From positions 1 through 8,337 of the forward strand of contig JAQXKW010000231.1 in assembly GCA_029010655.1 (NCBI GenBank): a DNA stretch of 8,337 nt, in the 5' to 3' direction. A program made the translations under genes and the position numbers. The notes under the pieces are model-generated. The model had not been told where the DNA came from, did no database searches, and saw only the letters and a program-made list of their open reading frames with translations. Of the stretch, positions 1-5,763 are shown one piece after another. Origin of the DNA: Clostridia bacterium (lineage in GTDB: Bacteria > Bacillota > Clostridia > Oscillospirales > CAG-272). Numbering within the stretch: the first letter of the stretch is position 1; every line of letters begins with the position of its first letter.

Positions 1-565
1 GGGTGACGTTCTTTATTACCGCCACGGTGACGGGGGCGCGGACAGTCATCAGCTGAAAGCTGGAAAGTTCCGCCGCAACCACGGAGTTTTCGTCCATTTC
101 GCCTATACGGTGGAGAAGCGGCTCGCCGATATTTCCGCCGAGAAAGGTTTTCCTGCCCGATTCGGCGAGGATTTTCGATATTATTGTTGTGGTGGTGCTT
201 TTGCCGTCGCTTCCGGTAACGCCGATAACAGGAGCCGGGAACATTTCCAGAAAAAGCTCCATTTCCGAGGTTACCACAGCGCCGTTTTCCACAGCCTCCC
301 TAAGAACGGGCATATCCGGACGAAAGCCGGGGGAGCGGAATATATAATCCGCCCTCATGGGAGAAAGATAATCTTCGCCCAGCACAAGCTCAGCTCCCAT
401 TTTAAGAAGCGTTTCTCCCTTTTCGCCCAACTGCTCCAAGGTTTTTTTATCTCTTACCTCCAGGTGCGCTCCCATGTCCGAAAGCATTCCCGCAAGGGGC
501 ATATTGGACACGCCCACACCCAGAAGTATTACCTTTTTATCCTTAAACATTGTATTTAATTCCAT
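1..565 (-). CDS. murD: UDP-N-acetylmuramoyl-L-alanine--D-glutamate ligase, N-terminal part (runs off left edge)
   Basis: MurD is the cytoplasmic ATP-dependent ligase that adds D-glutamate to UDP-MurNAc-L-Ala in peptidoglycan precursor synthesis. Translating the minus strand from an ATG at 565 gives 188 residues, about 40% of the usual roughly 450. The N-terminus has a Rossmann-like glycine motif (LLGVGVSN, about 14-21). The ATP-binding P-loop GVTGSDGKST lies at about 115-124, with the catalytic-type Lys at 122. The MurD signatures GGNIGEP (143-149) and ELSSFQL (166-172) follow. The reading frame is open to the window edge. The start at 565 is preferred over an in-frame ATG at 550 because a GGAGG (complement of 573-577) sits 7 bases upstream of it, and a good promoter lies just beyond. 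The gene is transcribed away from the phage-type block. The family call is secure; only the C-terminal domain is unseen. Confidence 0.95.
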   Translation of the reverse strand, partial: MELNTMFKDKKVILLGVGVSNMPLAGMLSDMGAHLEVRDKKTLEQLGEKGETLLKMGAELVLGEDYLSPMRADYIFRSPGFRPDMPVLREAVENGAVVTSEMELFLEMFPAPVIGVTGSDGKSTTTTIISKILAESGRKTFLGGNIGEPLLHRIGEMDENSVVAAELSSFQLMTVRAPVTVAVIKNVT

Positions 566-572
566 AACACGT

Positions 573-577
573 CCTCC
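573..577 (-). promoter_or_regulatory. Ribosome binding site of murD
   Basis: On the minus strand this reads GGAGG, 7 bases before the ATG at 565. It selects that start over the internal in-frame ATG at 550. Confidence 0.75.
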
Positions 578-587
578 GTTCCCGTTA

Positions 588-616
588 ATTATACACCCCG
601 TTTTCCCGTTTAGCAA
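588..616 (-). promoter_or_regulatory. Sigma-A promoter for murD
   Basis: On the minus strand a -35 box TTGCTA (616-611) is followed after exactly 17 bases by a perfect -10 box TATAAT (593-588). Transcription would start near 581, about 16 bases before the murD ATG. The match to the vegetative consensus (4 of 6 and 6 of 6) with ideal spacing makes this a confident prediction. Confidence 0.75.
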
Positions 617-623
617 GTATTTA

Positions 624-637
624 TTGCATATTTGCAA
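624..637. promoter_or_regulatory. Candidate operator: TTGCA-N4-TGCAA palindrome
   Basis: A 5-base inverted repeat with a 4-base centre lies between the two divergent promoters. Its centre (630.5) is almost equidistant from the murD -10 box (centre 590.5) and the rightward -10 box (centre 669.5). That is a usual place for a regulator acting on both. The binding protein is unknown, and short A/T-rich palindromes also arise by chance. Confidence 0.35.
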
Positions 638-666
638 CATAGGGAGAAGTCACAAATCCGTTACGC

Positions 667-672
667 TATAAT
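667..672 (+). promoter_or_regulatory. Likely -10 box for the virion-gene block
   Basis: A perfect TATAAT lies 64 bases before the GTG of the first virion gene (737). No acceptable -35 box is seen 16-18 bases upstream (the region reads roughly GAGAAG), and the nearest TTG-type hexamer (632-637) is 29 bases away. If this is a real promoter it is probably weak or activator-dependent. Confidence 0.4.
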
Positions 673-678
673 CGCATT

Positions 679-690
679 GTTTCCGGAAAC
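679..690. promoter_or_regulatory. Perfect 12-base palindrome at the predicted transcription start
   Basis: GTTTCCGGAAAC is a perfect palindrome starting 7 bases after the TATAAT at 667-672, so it covers the expected start site. Repressor operators are often placed here. No regulator gene is in the window, so the role is an inference. Confidence 0.35.
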
Positions 691-736
691 CGGGTCAGCC
701 CCCGAAAAGGCAATTTACATACAAGAGAGGTAGAAA

Positions 737-1519
737 GTGACAGACATTCGACTGAATCTCGGACTTTTTTCAGAAGCCGGCACAGCTTCTCAAAGCGGCG
801 GTGCGGCACAAGCCGAAAGCGGCAGTGCGGGCGGCGCCCCTGAAGGCTCCGCCGCAAGGGAGTCAGCGTCCCCTTCCCCGTCCCGGAAGGGCGAGGCGGC
901 AAGCTCCGAAGCAGAAGCTATGGCACCTGATACGTCAGGAGCCTCGGCACCTGCTACGGCAGGAGCTACGGCAGAAACTGCGGCACCTTCCACGGCAGAC
1001 AGCACCGAAACGGATATTCCCGCAAAAAGCGATACGGAGAGAATATGCGAAGCATTGGGGCTTGACGGCATTACCGCAGAGGAGCTTATAGCTCTCGTTA
1101 ATTCACGGCGACAGCGCAGTGAGCTGATAGGCCTTATGAAGGAGCAGAAGGCGGCAAAGGAATACGAAAGGTTAGTATCGGAATCTGCCGCTTTTGCCGA
1201 AAAATTCAAAGGGTTTGATATTCGCCGGGAGCTTTGTGACAGACGTTTCGGCTCCCTTATTCACGCAGGCTTTTCCGTTGAGGACGCCTGGAGGGCGACT
1301 CACTTTGACGAAATTATCAGAGCCGCAACCGAAAATGCCGCAAGAACGGCACGGGAATCGGCACTTGAGAAGCTGCGTGAAACTGCCGGCCGTCCCGAGG
1401 AAAACGGAGGGGGAGGCGCGTCTCCCGCAAAAACCTCCGCCGATGTCCGTGCTCTTACAGGACGGGGAATACGGGATATTCTCCGCCGTGTGGAAAAAGG
1501 CGCAAAAATCAAATTCTGA
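737..1519 (+). CDS. Phage capsid scaffolding-like protein
   Basis: This 260-residue protein is likely the assembly scaffold for the capsid protein encoded next. It starts at GTG 737, with an AGAGAGG ribosome site 6 bases upstream. Residues 5-11 (RLNLGLF) resemble the N-terminus of the capsid protein. Residues 15-100 are an Ala/Ser/Glu/Gly-rich, probably disordered stretch with 8-residue repeats (about 63-90). Residues 101-220 are charged and look alpha-helical or coiled-coil. A Gly-rich break follows (224-228). The tail, ending in RRVEKGAKIKF, is basic and resembles the C-termini of scaffolds in Clostridia phages, where a basic tail often contacts the capsid. The position directly before the capsid gene, 27 bases away, is the classic scaffold slot. 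Assignment rests on composition and context, because scaffolds diverge too much for motif proof. No protease gene is present to remove it. Confidence 0.7.
   Translation: MTDIRLNLGLFSEAGTASQSGGAAQAESGSAGGAPEGSAARESASPSPSRKGEAASSEAEAMAPDTSGASAPATAGATAETAAPSTADSTETDIPAKSDTERICEALGLDGITAEELIALVNSRRQRSELIGLMKEQKAAKEYERLVSESAAFAEKFKGFDIRRELCDRRFGSLIHAGFSVEDAWRATHFDEIIRAATENAARTARESALEKLRETAGRPEENGGGGASPAKTSADVRALTGRGIRDILRRVEKGAKIKF
922..1005 (+). repeat. 24-base in-frame tandem repeat within the scaffold gene
   Basis: Units of 24 bases beginning GGCACCT start at 922, 946 and 982, with a 12-base half unit at 970-981. They encode the 8-residue units APDTSGAS, APATAGAT and APSTADST, with AETA for the half unit. 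The repeat adds length to the disordered linker and is expected to vary in copy number among strains. Confidence 0.7.
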
Positions 1520-1546
1520 CACACTTATCGAAAGGATGAACTATTT

Positions 1547-2914
1547 ATGGTAAATACCGACATGGGAAAGCTCAATCTTCAGCTTTTCGGAGCAGGTGAA
1601 AATGTCCACGGAACAGAGGCGTATATTAACGCCGCAGACCCTTCCCTTTCCTCCGATTACGTTTCAACTCCCGGCTCGGAAAGCGGTCTTTCCGCCGAAA
1701 TGAAAACCTTCTACGACAAGACCCTTATTGAGCTTGCAGGTCCCAATCTGGTTTTCGACCAGTTCGCTCAGAAGCGTCCCATTCCCAAGGGAGGCGGCAA
1801 GACTATTGAGTTCAGAAAATTCAACAGCCTGCCCAAGGCGCTGAAGCCCATCACCGAGGGCGTTACCCCCACGGGAAGCTCCCTTACTGTTGTTCCCGTT
1901 ACTGCAACCGTTGACCAGTACGGCGACTATGTGGAGCTGACGGACATGCTGGAGATGACAAGCGTTGACCCCATTGTGGTTGAGGCGACAAAACAGCTTG
2001 CGGATCAGGCGGGAAGAACTATTGACACCGTAGTCCGCAATCAGATTATGGGCGGCACAAACGTAAACTACTGCCCCATCGTTGCCGCTGACGGCACGGA
2101 AACGGAAATCACAAGCAGATACGACCTTACTCCTGCGGCAAAGCTCCGTGTTAAGGACGTTTTCAAAGCATCAGCTCAGCTTAAAGCCATGAACGCTCCC
2201 ACCATTGACGGCTCCTACGTTGCCGTAATCCACCCCTATGTTGCCTACGACCTTATGCAGGACGCAAAGGGTCAGTGGCTGGATATTCAAAAATACACCG
2301 ACCCCAAGGGTATTCTGAACGGCGAAATAGGAACTCTCGGCGGGGTTCGTTTCGTACAGTCCTCCGAGGCGAAGATTTTCTGCGGCGAGGATCTCTCCCC
2401 TGTTTCCAGAGACCTTACCGTTACGGCATACTCTCCCTCCGCCTCCGACGCCTCCTGCGCCGCAGGCTCTGTCAGCGCATACAGAATTACCGCAAACGGC
2501 GTCAGCGCCGACCTTGCGGGACGTGAAATTCTCTACTATGACGCTTCCGAGGAAAAGTGCATTCACACCACGGTAACCGGCGTTACTCCCGAATCGGGAT
2601 ACATTTACGTTGCCGACAGTCTGGGCGTAACTTACGCCTCCGGCGACAGGCTCTTCCCCGGCGAGGGGGGTGCCTTGGGTACTTCCGTTTTCGCAACCCT
2701 CTTTATCGGTGCAAATGCTTACGGCGCCACCGACATCGGCGGCGGCGGAATTGAGCACATCGTTAAGCAGAAGGGCTACGGGAACGACCCCCTCAATCAG
2801 CGTTCCTCCGTGGGCTGGAAGGCTACAAAGGTTGCAACCCGTCTCGTTGAGGAGTATATGCTGAGAGTTGAATCCGGCTCCTCCTTCTCCGACACGGTGC
2901 TTGAAGCTAACTGA
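1547..2914 (+). CDS. N4-gp56-type major capsid protein (HK97-like fold)
   Basis: This 455-residue protein would be the shell-forming capsid subunit. Recognisable family features are the N-terminal KLNLQLFG (8-15), the E-loop/early region KGGGKTIEFRKF (81-92), DQYGDYVELTDMLE (123-136), and the long helix with ATKQLADQAGRTIDTVVRNQIMGG around 147-170. The C-terminal core includes FATLFIGANAYGATDIGGGG (382-401) and DPLNQRSSVGWKA (414-426). Between SSEAKIF (272-278) and the C-terminal core lies an extra, Ser/Ala/Thr/Gly-rich beta-type stretch (about 281-376), probably a surface domain. ATG 1547 has AAAGGA 10 bases upstream. An in-frame ATG at 1562 (MGKLNLQLFG) is an alternative. No N-terminal prodomain or separate protease is apparent. 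The gene is intact, follows the scaffold, and precedes a small head gene. Confidence 0.88.
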   Translation: MVNTDMGKLNLQLFGAGENVHGTEAYINAADPSLSSDYVSTPGSESGLSAEMKTFYDKTLIELAGPNLVFDQFAQKRPIPKGGGKTIEFRKFNSLPKALKPITEGVTPTGSSLTVVPVTATVDQYGDYVELTDMLEMTSVDPIVVEATKQLADQAGRTIDTVVRNQIMGGTNVNYCPIVAADGTETEITSRYDLTPAAKLRVKDVFKASAQLKAMNAPTIDGSYVAVIHPYVAYDLMQDAKGQWLDIQKYTDPKGILNGEIGTLGGVRFVQSSEAKIFCGEDLSPVSRDLTVTAYSPSASDASCAAGSVSAYRITANGVSADLAGREILYYDASEEKCIHTTVTGVTPESGYIYVADSLGVTYASGDRLFPGEGGALGTSVFATLFIGANAYGATDIGGGGIEHIVKQKGYGNDPLNQRSSVGWKATKVATRLVEEYMLRVESGSSFSDTVLEAN

Positions 2915-2936
2915 TTTTAAGAAAGGAATTTAAGCT

Positions 2937-3167
2937 ATGGCAAATGTTTTGAAAAAAGACAACTCTGCGGCAAATATGAAGACGGTATTCATCCCCAGAA
3001 AAAATAAAAATGATACGGAAAGATACGTTGCGGTAAACGGGGATAATATGCTGATACAGACAGGCATCAGCGTTAAGGTGCCTGAAAAATTTGCTCAGGT
3101 GATTGAAAATTCACAGAAGCAGGACGCCGCGGCGCAAACCTTTATAGAAATGTTTGCCAACGGCTGA
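2937..3167 (+). CDS. Small phage head-associated protein of unknown function
   Basis: This is a 76-residue soluble protein with no membrane segment or signal peptide. The core reads TVFIPRKNKND (16-26), then VAVNGDNMLIQTG (31-43), then VPEKFAQVIENSQKQDAAA (48-66). This layout, a short beta segment with 'FIPR', 'VNG' and a C-terminal helix, is typical of the small gene found directly after N4-gp56 capsid genes in Clostridia prophages. Its role there is not established; a capsid decoration or assembly cofactor would fit. AGAAAGGA sits 9 bases before ATG 2937, and the gap to the capsid gene is only 22 bases, so the two are probably co-transcribed. A strong terminator follows 26 bases after its stop. 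Confidence 0.7.
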   Translation: MANVLKKDNSAANMKTVFIPRKNKNDTERYVAVNGDNMLIQTGISVKVPEKFAQVIENSQKQDAAAQTFIEMFANG

Positions 3168-3192
3168 CAGGGGGCTGACAACACCCCAAATC

Positions 3193-3231
3193 ACGGGCTG
3201 TAAAATGCTTTGGCTTTTTACAGCCCGTTTT
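3193..3231 (+). terminator. Rho-independent terminator after the head genes
   Basis: A perfect 13-base stem (ACGGGCTGTAAAA at 3193-3205 with its complement at 3216-3228) has a 10-base loop and is followed by a short T tract (3228-3231). It should end, or attenuate, transcription from the scaffold-capsid unit before the connector gene. The T tract is short, so some read-through is likely. Confidence 0.8.
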
Positions 3232-3250
3232 AAGAAGAAGGAAGGTTAGC

Positions 3251-3310
3251 GTGAAAATTACGTTGATTCTATTCCTTCGTGCAGTTATTTCACGCCCAAA
3301 TTCTCCTTAA
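3251..3310 (+). CDS. Possible 19-residue leader peptide
   Basis: A GTG at 3251 opens a 19-codon frame (MKITLILFLRAVISRPNSP) ending with TAA at 3308-3310. A GGAAGG purine run lies 5 bases upstream (3240-3245). The start codon is within the left arm and codons 14-15 within the right arm of an inverted repeat. Translation of the ORF could therefore alter RNA folding ahead of the connector gene. The peptide is hydrophobic with two Arg. It is too short for statistical support, and a chance ORF is quite possible. Confidence 0.25.
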   Translation: MKITLILFLRAVISRPNSP

Positions 3311-3372
3311 AAACGGGACCCAACCCATTTTTGCTTCCTTCGGAAACACAGGAGAATTTCATAACAATTTGT

Positions 3373-3388
3373 GCCGCCGCAGGGCGGC
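3373..3388 (+). repeat. GC-rich hairpin upstream of the connector start
   Basis: GCCGCC (3373-3378) pairs with GGCGGC (3383-3388) around a GCAG loop, ending 5 bases before the GGAG ribosome site (3394-3397). In mRNA it could affect access of the ribosome to the ATG at 3404, or shield the message's 5' part. Confidence 0.5.
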
Positions 3389-3403
3389 GGAATGGAGATT
3401 ATT

Positions 3404-3772
3404 ATGACAATTAGCAATGCCCTATCAAGGTGCGCCGAGGCTTTGGGAGACGCCGTTTCCGAGGAAACTCTCATTTTATGGCTCAGCCAGATTGAAAACA
3501 CCGTTATTACGGAAATTGCCGCAACCCACCTTTGCGGCGAATACGACGCATCTCCCGTCACCGTGGACTGCGACCGTTCAAGAGAGCTTTTTGTGCCTGA
3601 CCCATATTCGGAGCTGTACGTTTTATTTGCGGTTATGAAAAACGATCTCCGTCTGCGGGATATACAGAAATACATGAACTCCGCCGCAGTTTTTTCGGCG
3701 GCATACGCCAATTTTGCGGATATGTTCAACCGGACAAACGCACCGCAGGGAAATACAAAAATAGTATTATAG
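3404..3772 (+). CDS. Phage head-tail connector (neck)-like protein
   Basis: This is a 122-residue, mostly helical, acidic protein. The N-terminal half has SEETLILWLSQIENTVITEI (residues 19-38). The second half carries the pattern LFVPDPYSELYVLF (62-75), then NSAAVFSAAYANFADMFNR (91-109). That arrangement (Pro-Tyr-containing 'VP-PY--LYVL' followed by 'N-A--F--AY--F---NR') is the one I recognise from connector/adaptor-like proteins of Clostridia prophages. The start is placed at ATG 3404, with GGAG 6 bases upstream. A longer frame from GTG 3371 would add the improbable peptide MPPQGGGMEII from a GC-rich hairpin and has no well-spaced ribosome site. The stop overlaps the purine-rich ribosome site of the next gene. 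In a virion it would bind beneath the portal, but no portal gene is in this block. Confidence 0.65.
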   Translation: MTISNALSRCAEALGDAVSEETLILWLSQIENTVITEIAATHLCGEYDASPVTVDCDRSRELFVPDPYSELYVLFAVMKNDLRLRDIQKYMNSAAVFSAAYANFADMFNRTNAPQGNTKIVL

Positions 3773-3781
3773 GGGGGACAC

Positions 3782-5554
3782 ATGAAAATCGCTTCACTTA
3801 AAGTTCCCGACACCGAAAGACTTTATGTACGCTCCTTCGGCGGCTACGACAAAAGACCGGGGAGAAACGGCATTACCTTTACGGACATGGAAAACATGAC
3901 GGGCAAGCACTACCCTCTCCTTGCCACAAGGGACAAGAGAGGTATTCTTAACACGGGAGACTTCGAGATTTTCGGAATTTTGTCTCTTGACCTTATGAAA
4001 ACGGGCAGTGTGCCCGAAATTGTAAAGGGTGCGTTATTGGCAGACTGCAGAGGCAGGCTTCGGGCTTTCTACAACGACGGGGGAGTTTTCAGTCCCCACG
4101 ATATTATGAACACCTCCTATTTTCTCACTCAGGAAAAGAAAACGACGGTGGTTTCCGGCTCAAGTCTTTACTTTTTCCCCGACGCAAAAAAGGTGGATCT
4201 TATGGACTACGCCTCCTCCGACACTCTTGAATGCTCGGCGACTTACAATTTAGGGGCGTACGAGGGTTATTTCTACGAGCTGAAATTTACCCCCTGCGAC
4301 ATTGACGGAAACGAGGTTTCCGGCTCCTCGGAATATGTGTGCATGACCCGTCCCTACTACAAGCTGACCGACGGCGCAAAGGGGGATTATCTGGGGCTTA
4401 TGGGCTTTAACATAGGCTTTTCCGACGGAGACACGGTGAAAATATCAGGTCTTACCGACAGCACGCTGAACGGCTCTTACTTTAACATTCAGCGCATTGA
4501 CAGGGTGAACAAAAAGGTAATCATCATGGGTGCCGCCCCTCTCACGCAGGACACGGGCACGGTTTACATAAACCGAAGCGTGCCTCCCATGGACTACGTT
4601 ATTTCCGCGGGAAACAGGCTTTGGGGCTGCAGATACGGCATTGATTCCGAGGGCAACAGCATTAATGAAATTTACGCCTCCGCCTTGGGCGACCCGAAAA
4701 ACTGGCGAAAATACCGTGGTATTTCCACGGACTCCTGGACTGCCTCCGTCGGTGCGCCCGGCGCATTTACGGGCGCCGTGTCCTACAACGGTTACCCTAT
4801 ATTTTTCAAGGAGGACTGCATTATTAAGGTTTTCGGGGACTACCCTGCCGAATTTACTCTGTCCGAATCAAGAGTTCGGGGAGTTGAGGCGGGAAGCTCC
4901 GACAGCATTGCCGTTGTAAACGACACTCTTTATTACAAGAGTTACAGCGGCATTGTAAAATACGACGGGGGCTTGCCCCGTAATGTTGACGCACCTTTGG
5001 GAAACACACGCTATAAAAATGCGGTTGCCGGCGCCGCCGGTTCAAAATACTACGTGTCTATGGAGGACGAGGAGGGAAAATATCATCTTTTCGTCTACGA
5101 TTCCGAGAAAAACATATGGCACAGGGAGGACTGCTCCCGTGCGCTGTCCTTCTGTCGGTGCGGCTCGGAGCTTTTCATGCTGAAGGACGACGGAAAGGTT
5201 TACGGGATAAACAACACCTTTACCGCCTCCGACCCCACTGCGGGCAGTACGGAAGCGGATTTTCCGTGGTACTGCATTACGGACAGTATGGGTTACGAGC
5301 ATCCGGAGAAGAAATATGTGTCCTGCGTATCGTTCAGAATTGAAAAGGACATAGGCGCAGAGACGGAATTTTTCATTGAATACGACGGGGACGGAGTTTG
5401 GCACAGCGTTGCCTGCTCGCCTCCCGGGGGCGCCTCTGTTATTACAGTTCCCGTTCTGCCCCGAAGCTGTGACAGCTTCAGAATAAAAATATCAGGTAAG
5501 GGCGGCATGAAGCTGCTTTCCGCCGCCGTTTCCTTGGAAATTGCCGAGGGTTAG
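3782..5554 (+). CDS. Large propeller-like phage tail/DNA-stabilisation (nozzle) protein
   Basis: This 590-residue soluble beta-rich protein starts at ATG 3782, preceded by AGGGGGG at 3771-3777, and lies 9 bases after the connector stop. Repeated short blade-like strands with aromatic and Gly turns run through the middle. Examples are the conserved NRLWGCRYG (278-286), NEIYASALGDPKNW (295-308), STDSW and VGAPGAFTG (315-331), YPIFFKED (338-345), and SYSGIVKYDGGLPR (387-400). This arrangement is typical of the large protein after the connector in short-tailed (podovirus-like) prophages. It resembles the P22 gp10-type DNA-stabilisation or T7 gp12-type nozzle class in size, position and presumed beta-propeller fold. 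The C-terminal approximately 80 residues look like a separate beta-sandwich. The family assignment is by pattern and context and was not searched. The gene is intact, and its TAG overlaps the next gene's ribosome site. Confidence 0.6.
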   Translation: MKIASLKVPDTERLYVRSFGGYDKRPGRNGITFTDMENMTGKHYPLLATRDKRGILNTGDFEIFGILSLDLMKTGSVPEIVKGALLADCRGRLRAFYNDGGVFSPHDIMNTSYFLTQEKKTTVVSGSSLYFFPDAKKVDLMDYASSDTLECSATYNLGAYEGYFYELKFTPCDIDGNEVSGSSEYVCMTRPYYKLTDGAKGDYLGLMGFNIGFSDGDTVKISGLTDSTLNGSYFNIQRIDRVNKKVIIMGAAPLTQDTGTVYINRSVPPMDYVISAGNRLWGCRYGIDSEGNSINEIYASALGDPKNWRKYRGISTDSWTASVGAPGAFTGAVSYNGYPIFFKEDCIIKVFGDYPAEFTLSESRVRGVEAGSSDSIAVVNDTLYYKSYSGIVKYDGGLPRNVDAPLGNTRYKNAVAGAAGSKYYVSMEDEEGKYHLFVYDSEKNIWHREDCSRALSFCRCGSELFMLKDDGKVYGINNTFTASDPTAGSTEADFPWYCITDSMGYEHPEKKYVSCVSFRIEKDIGAETEFFIEYDGDGVWHSVACSPPGGASVITVPVLPRSCDSFRIKISGKGGMKLLSAAVSLEIAEG

Positions 5555-5560
5555 GAGGTG
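5553..5560 (+). promoter_or_regulatory. Strong ribosome binding site overlapping the preceding stop
   Basis: AGGAGGTG begins inside the TAG of the propeller-like gene (5552-5554) and lies 5 bases before GTG 5566. It fixes the GTG start of the small gene and indicates translational coupling. Confidence 0.75.
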
Positions 5561-5565
5561 AGACG

Positions 5566-5763
5566 GTGAAATTCCACATATCTCCCCCGCCTGCGCCAAG
5601 CGACAACACTAAGGAATATCTGACAAATCTTTCTTCGTGGCTTTACTCTCTGGCGGAAGGCTTAAATGTTACGCTGAACTGTCTGTCCCCCGAAAACTTC
5701 GGCGCAGACACAAGGGCGGTTTTCGACCAAATTAATGAAAGGACAAAGGACAGTGACATATAA
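5566..5763 (+). CDS. Small tail-associated protein of unknown function
   Basis: This is a 65-residue protein with a GTG start set by a near-perfect ribosome site. A Pro-rich N-terminus (SPPPAPS, 6-12) is followed by an amphipathic helix, TKEYLTNLSSWLYSLAEGLNVTLNCL (15-40), and a polar C-terminus. Small proteins with a Pro-rich start and a 'YL--L--WLY-LAE-LN' helix commonly sit at this point in related Clostridia prophages. Their role is not established; a chaperone or plug for the adjacent virion protein is possible. No signal peptide is visible. Its 3' end overlaps the LysM gene by 11 bases, indicating coupled translation. Confidence 0.6.
   Translation: MKFHISPPPAPSDNTKEYLTNLSSWLYSLAEGLNVTLNCLSPENFGADTRAVFDQINERTKDSDI
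5737..5743 (+). promoter_or_regulatory. Ribosome binding site choosing GTG 5753 for the LysM gene
   Basis: GAAAGGA lies 9 bases before GTG 5753. The upstream in-frame ATG at 5735 has no purine-rich site before it, so the GTG start is preferred. Confidence 0.55.

Larger units (their letters stand above)
3232..3403 (+). other. Leader region between the head and neck/tail genes
   Basis: These approximately 170 bases contain no recognised gene. They hold an inverted repeat (GCGTGAAA at 3249-3256 with TTTCACGC at 3288-3295), a possible 19-codon leader ORF (3251-3310), and a GC-rich hairpin (3373-3388) just before the connector ribosome site. No convincing sigma-A promoter was found. The best candidate, TTGATT at 3263-3268 with TATTTC at 3286-3291, is poor. 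Downstream genes may therefore rely on read-through of the terminator or on a promoter I cannot recognise. Confidence 0.5.

Noticed and set aside
110..559. Long plus-strand open frame over murD
   Set aside because: It is the antisense shadow of murD. The minus strand gives clear MurD motifs, and this frame gives no recognisable protein or ribosome site.
2171..2758. 195-residue minus-strand open frame within the capsid gene
   Set aside because: It lies antisense to a well-supported capsid protein, is Gly/Val-rich from complement codon bias, and has no start signal.
3263..3291. Promoter candidate TTGATT-N17-TATTTC ahead of the connector gene
   Set aside because: The -10 matches only 3 of 6 consensus positions and lies in the inverted repeat. 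This is not strong enough to annotate.
3347..3373. Resemblance to the lac operator/ribosome site region (CACAGGAG... ATAACAATTT)
   Set aside because: The matching pieces are short and in the wrong order, so I treat the similarity as chance.
3307..3813. 168-residue minus-strand open frame over the connector gene
   Set aside because: The plus-strand connector has a good ribosome site and family-like pattern. The reverse frame has neither.
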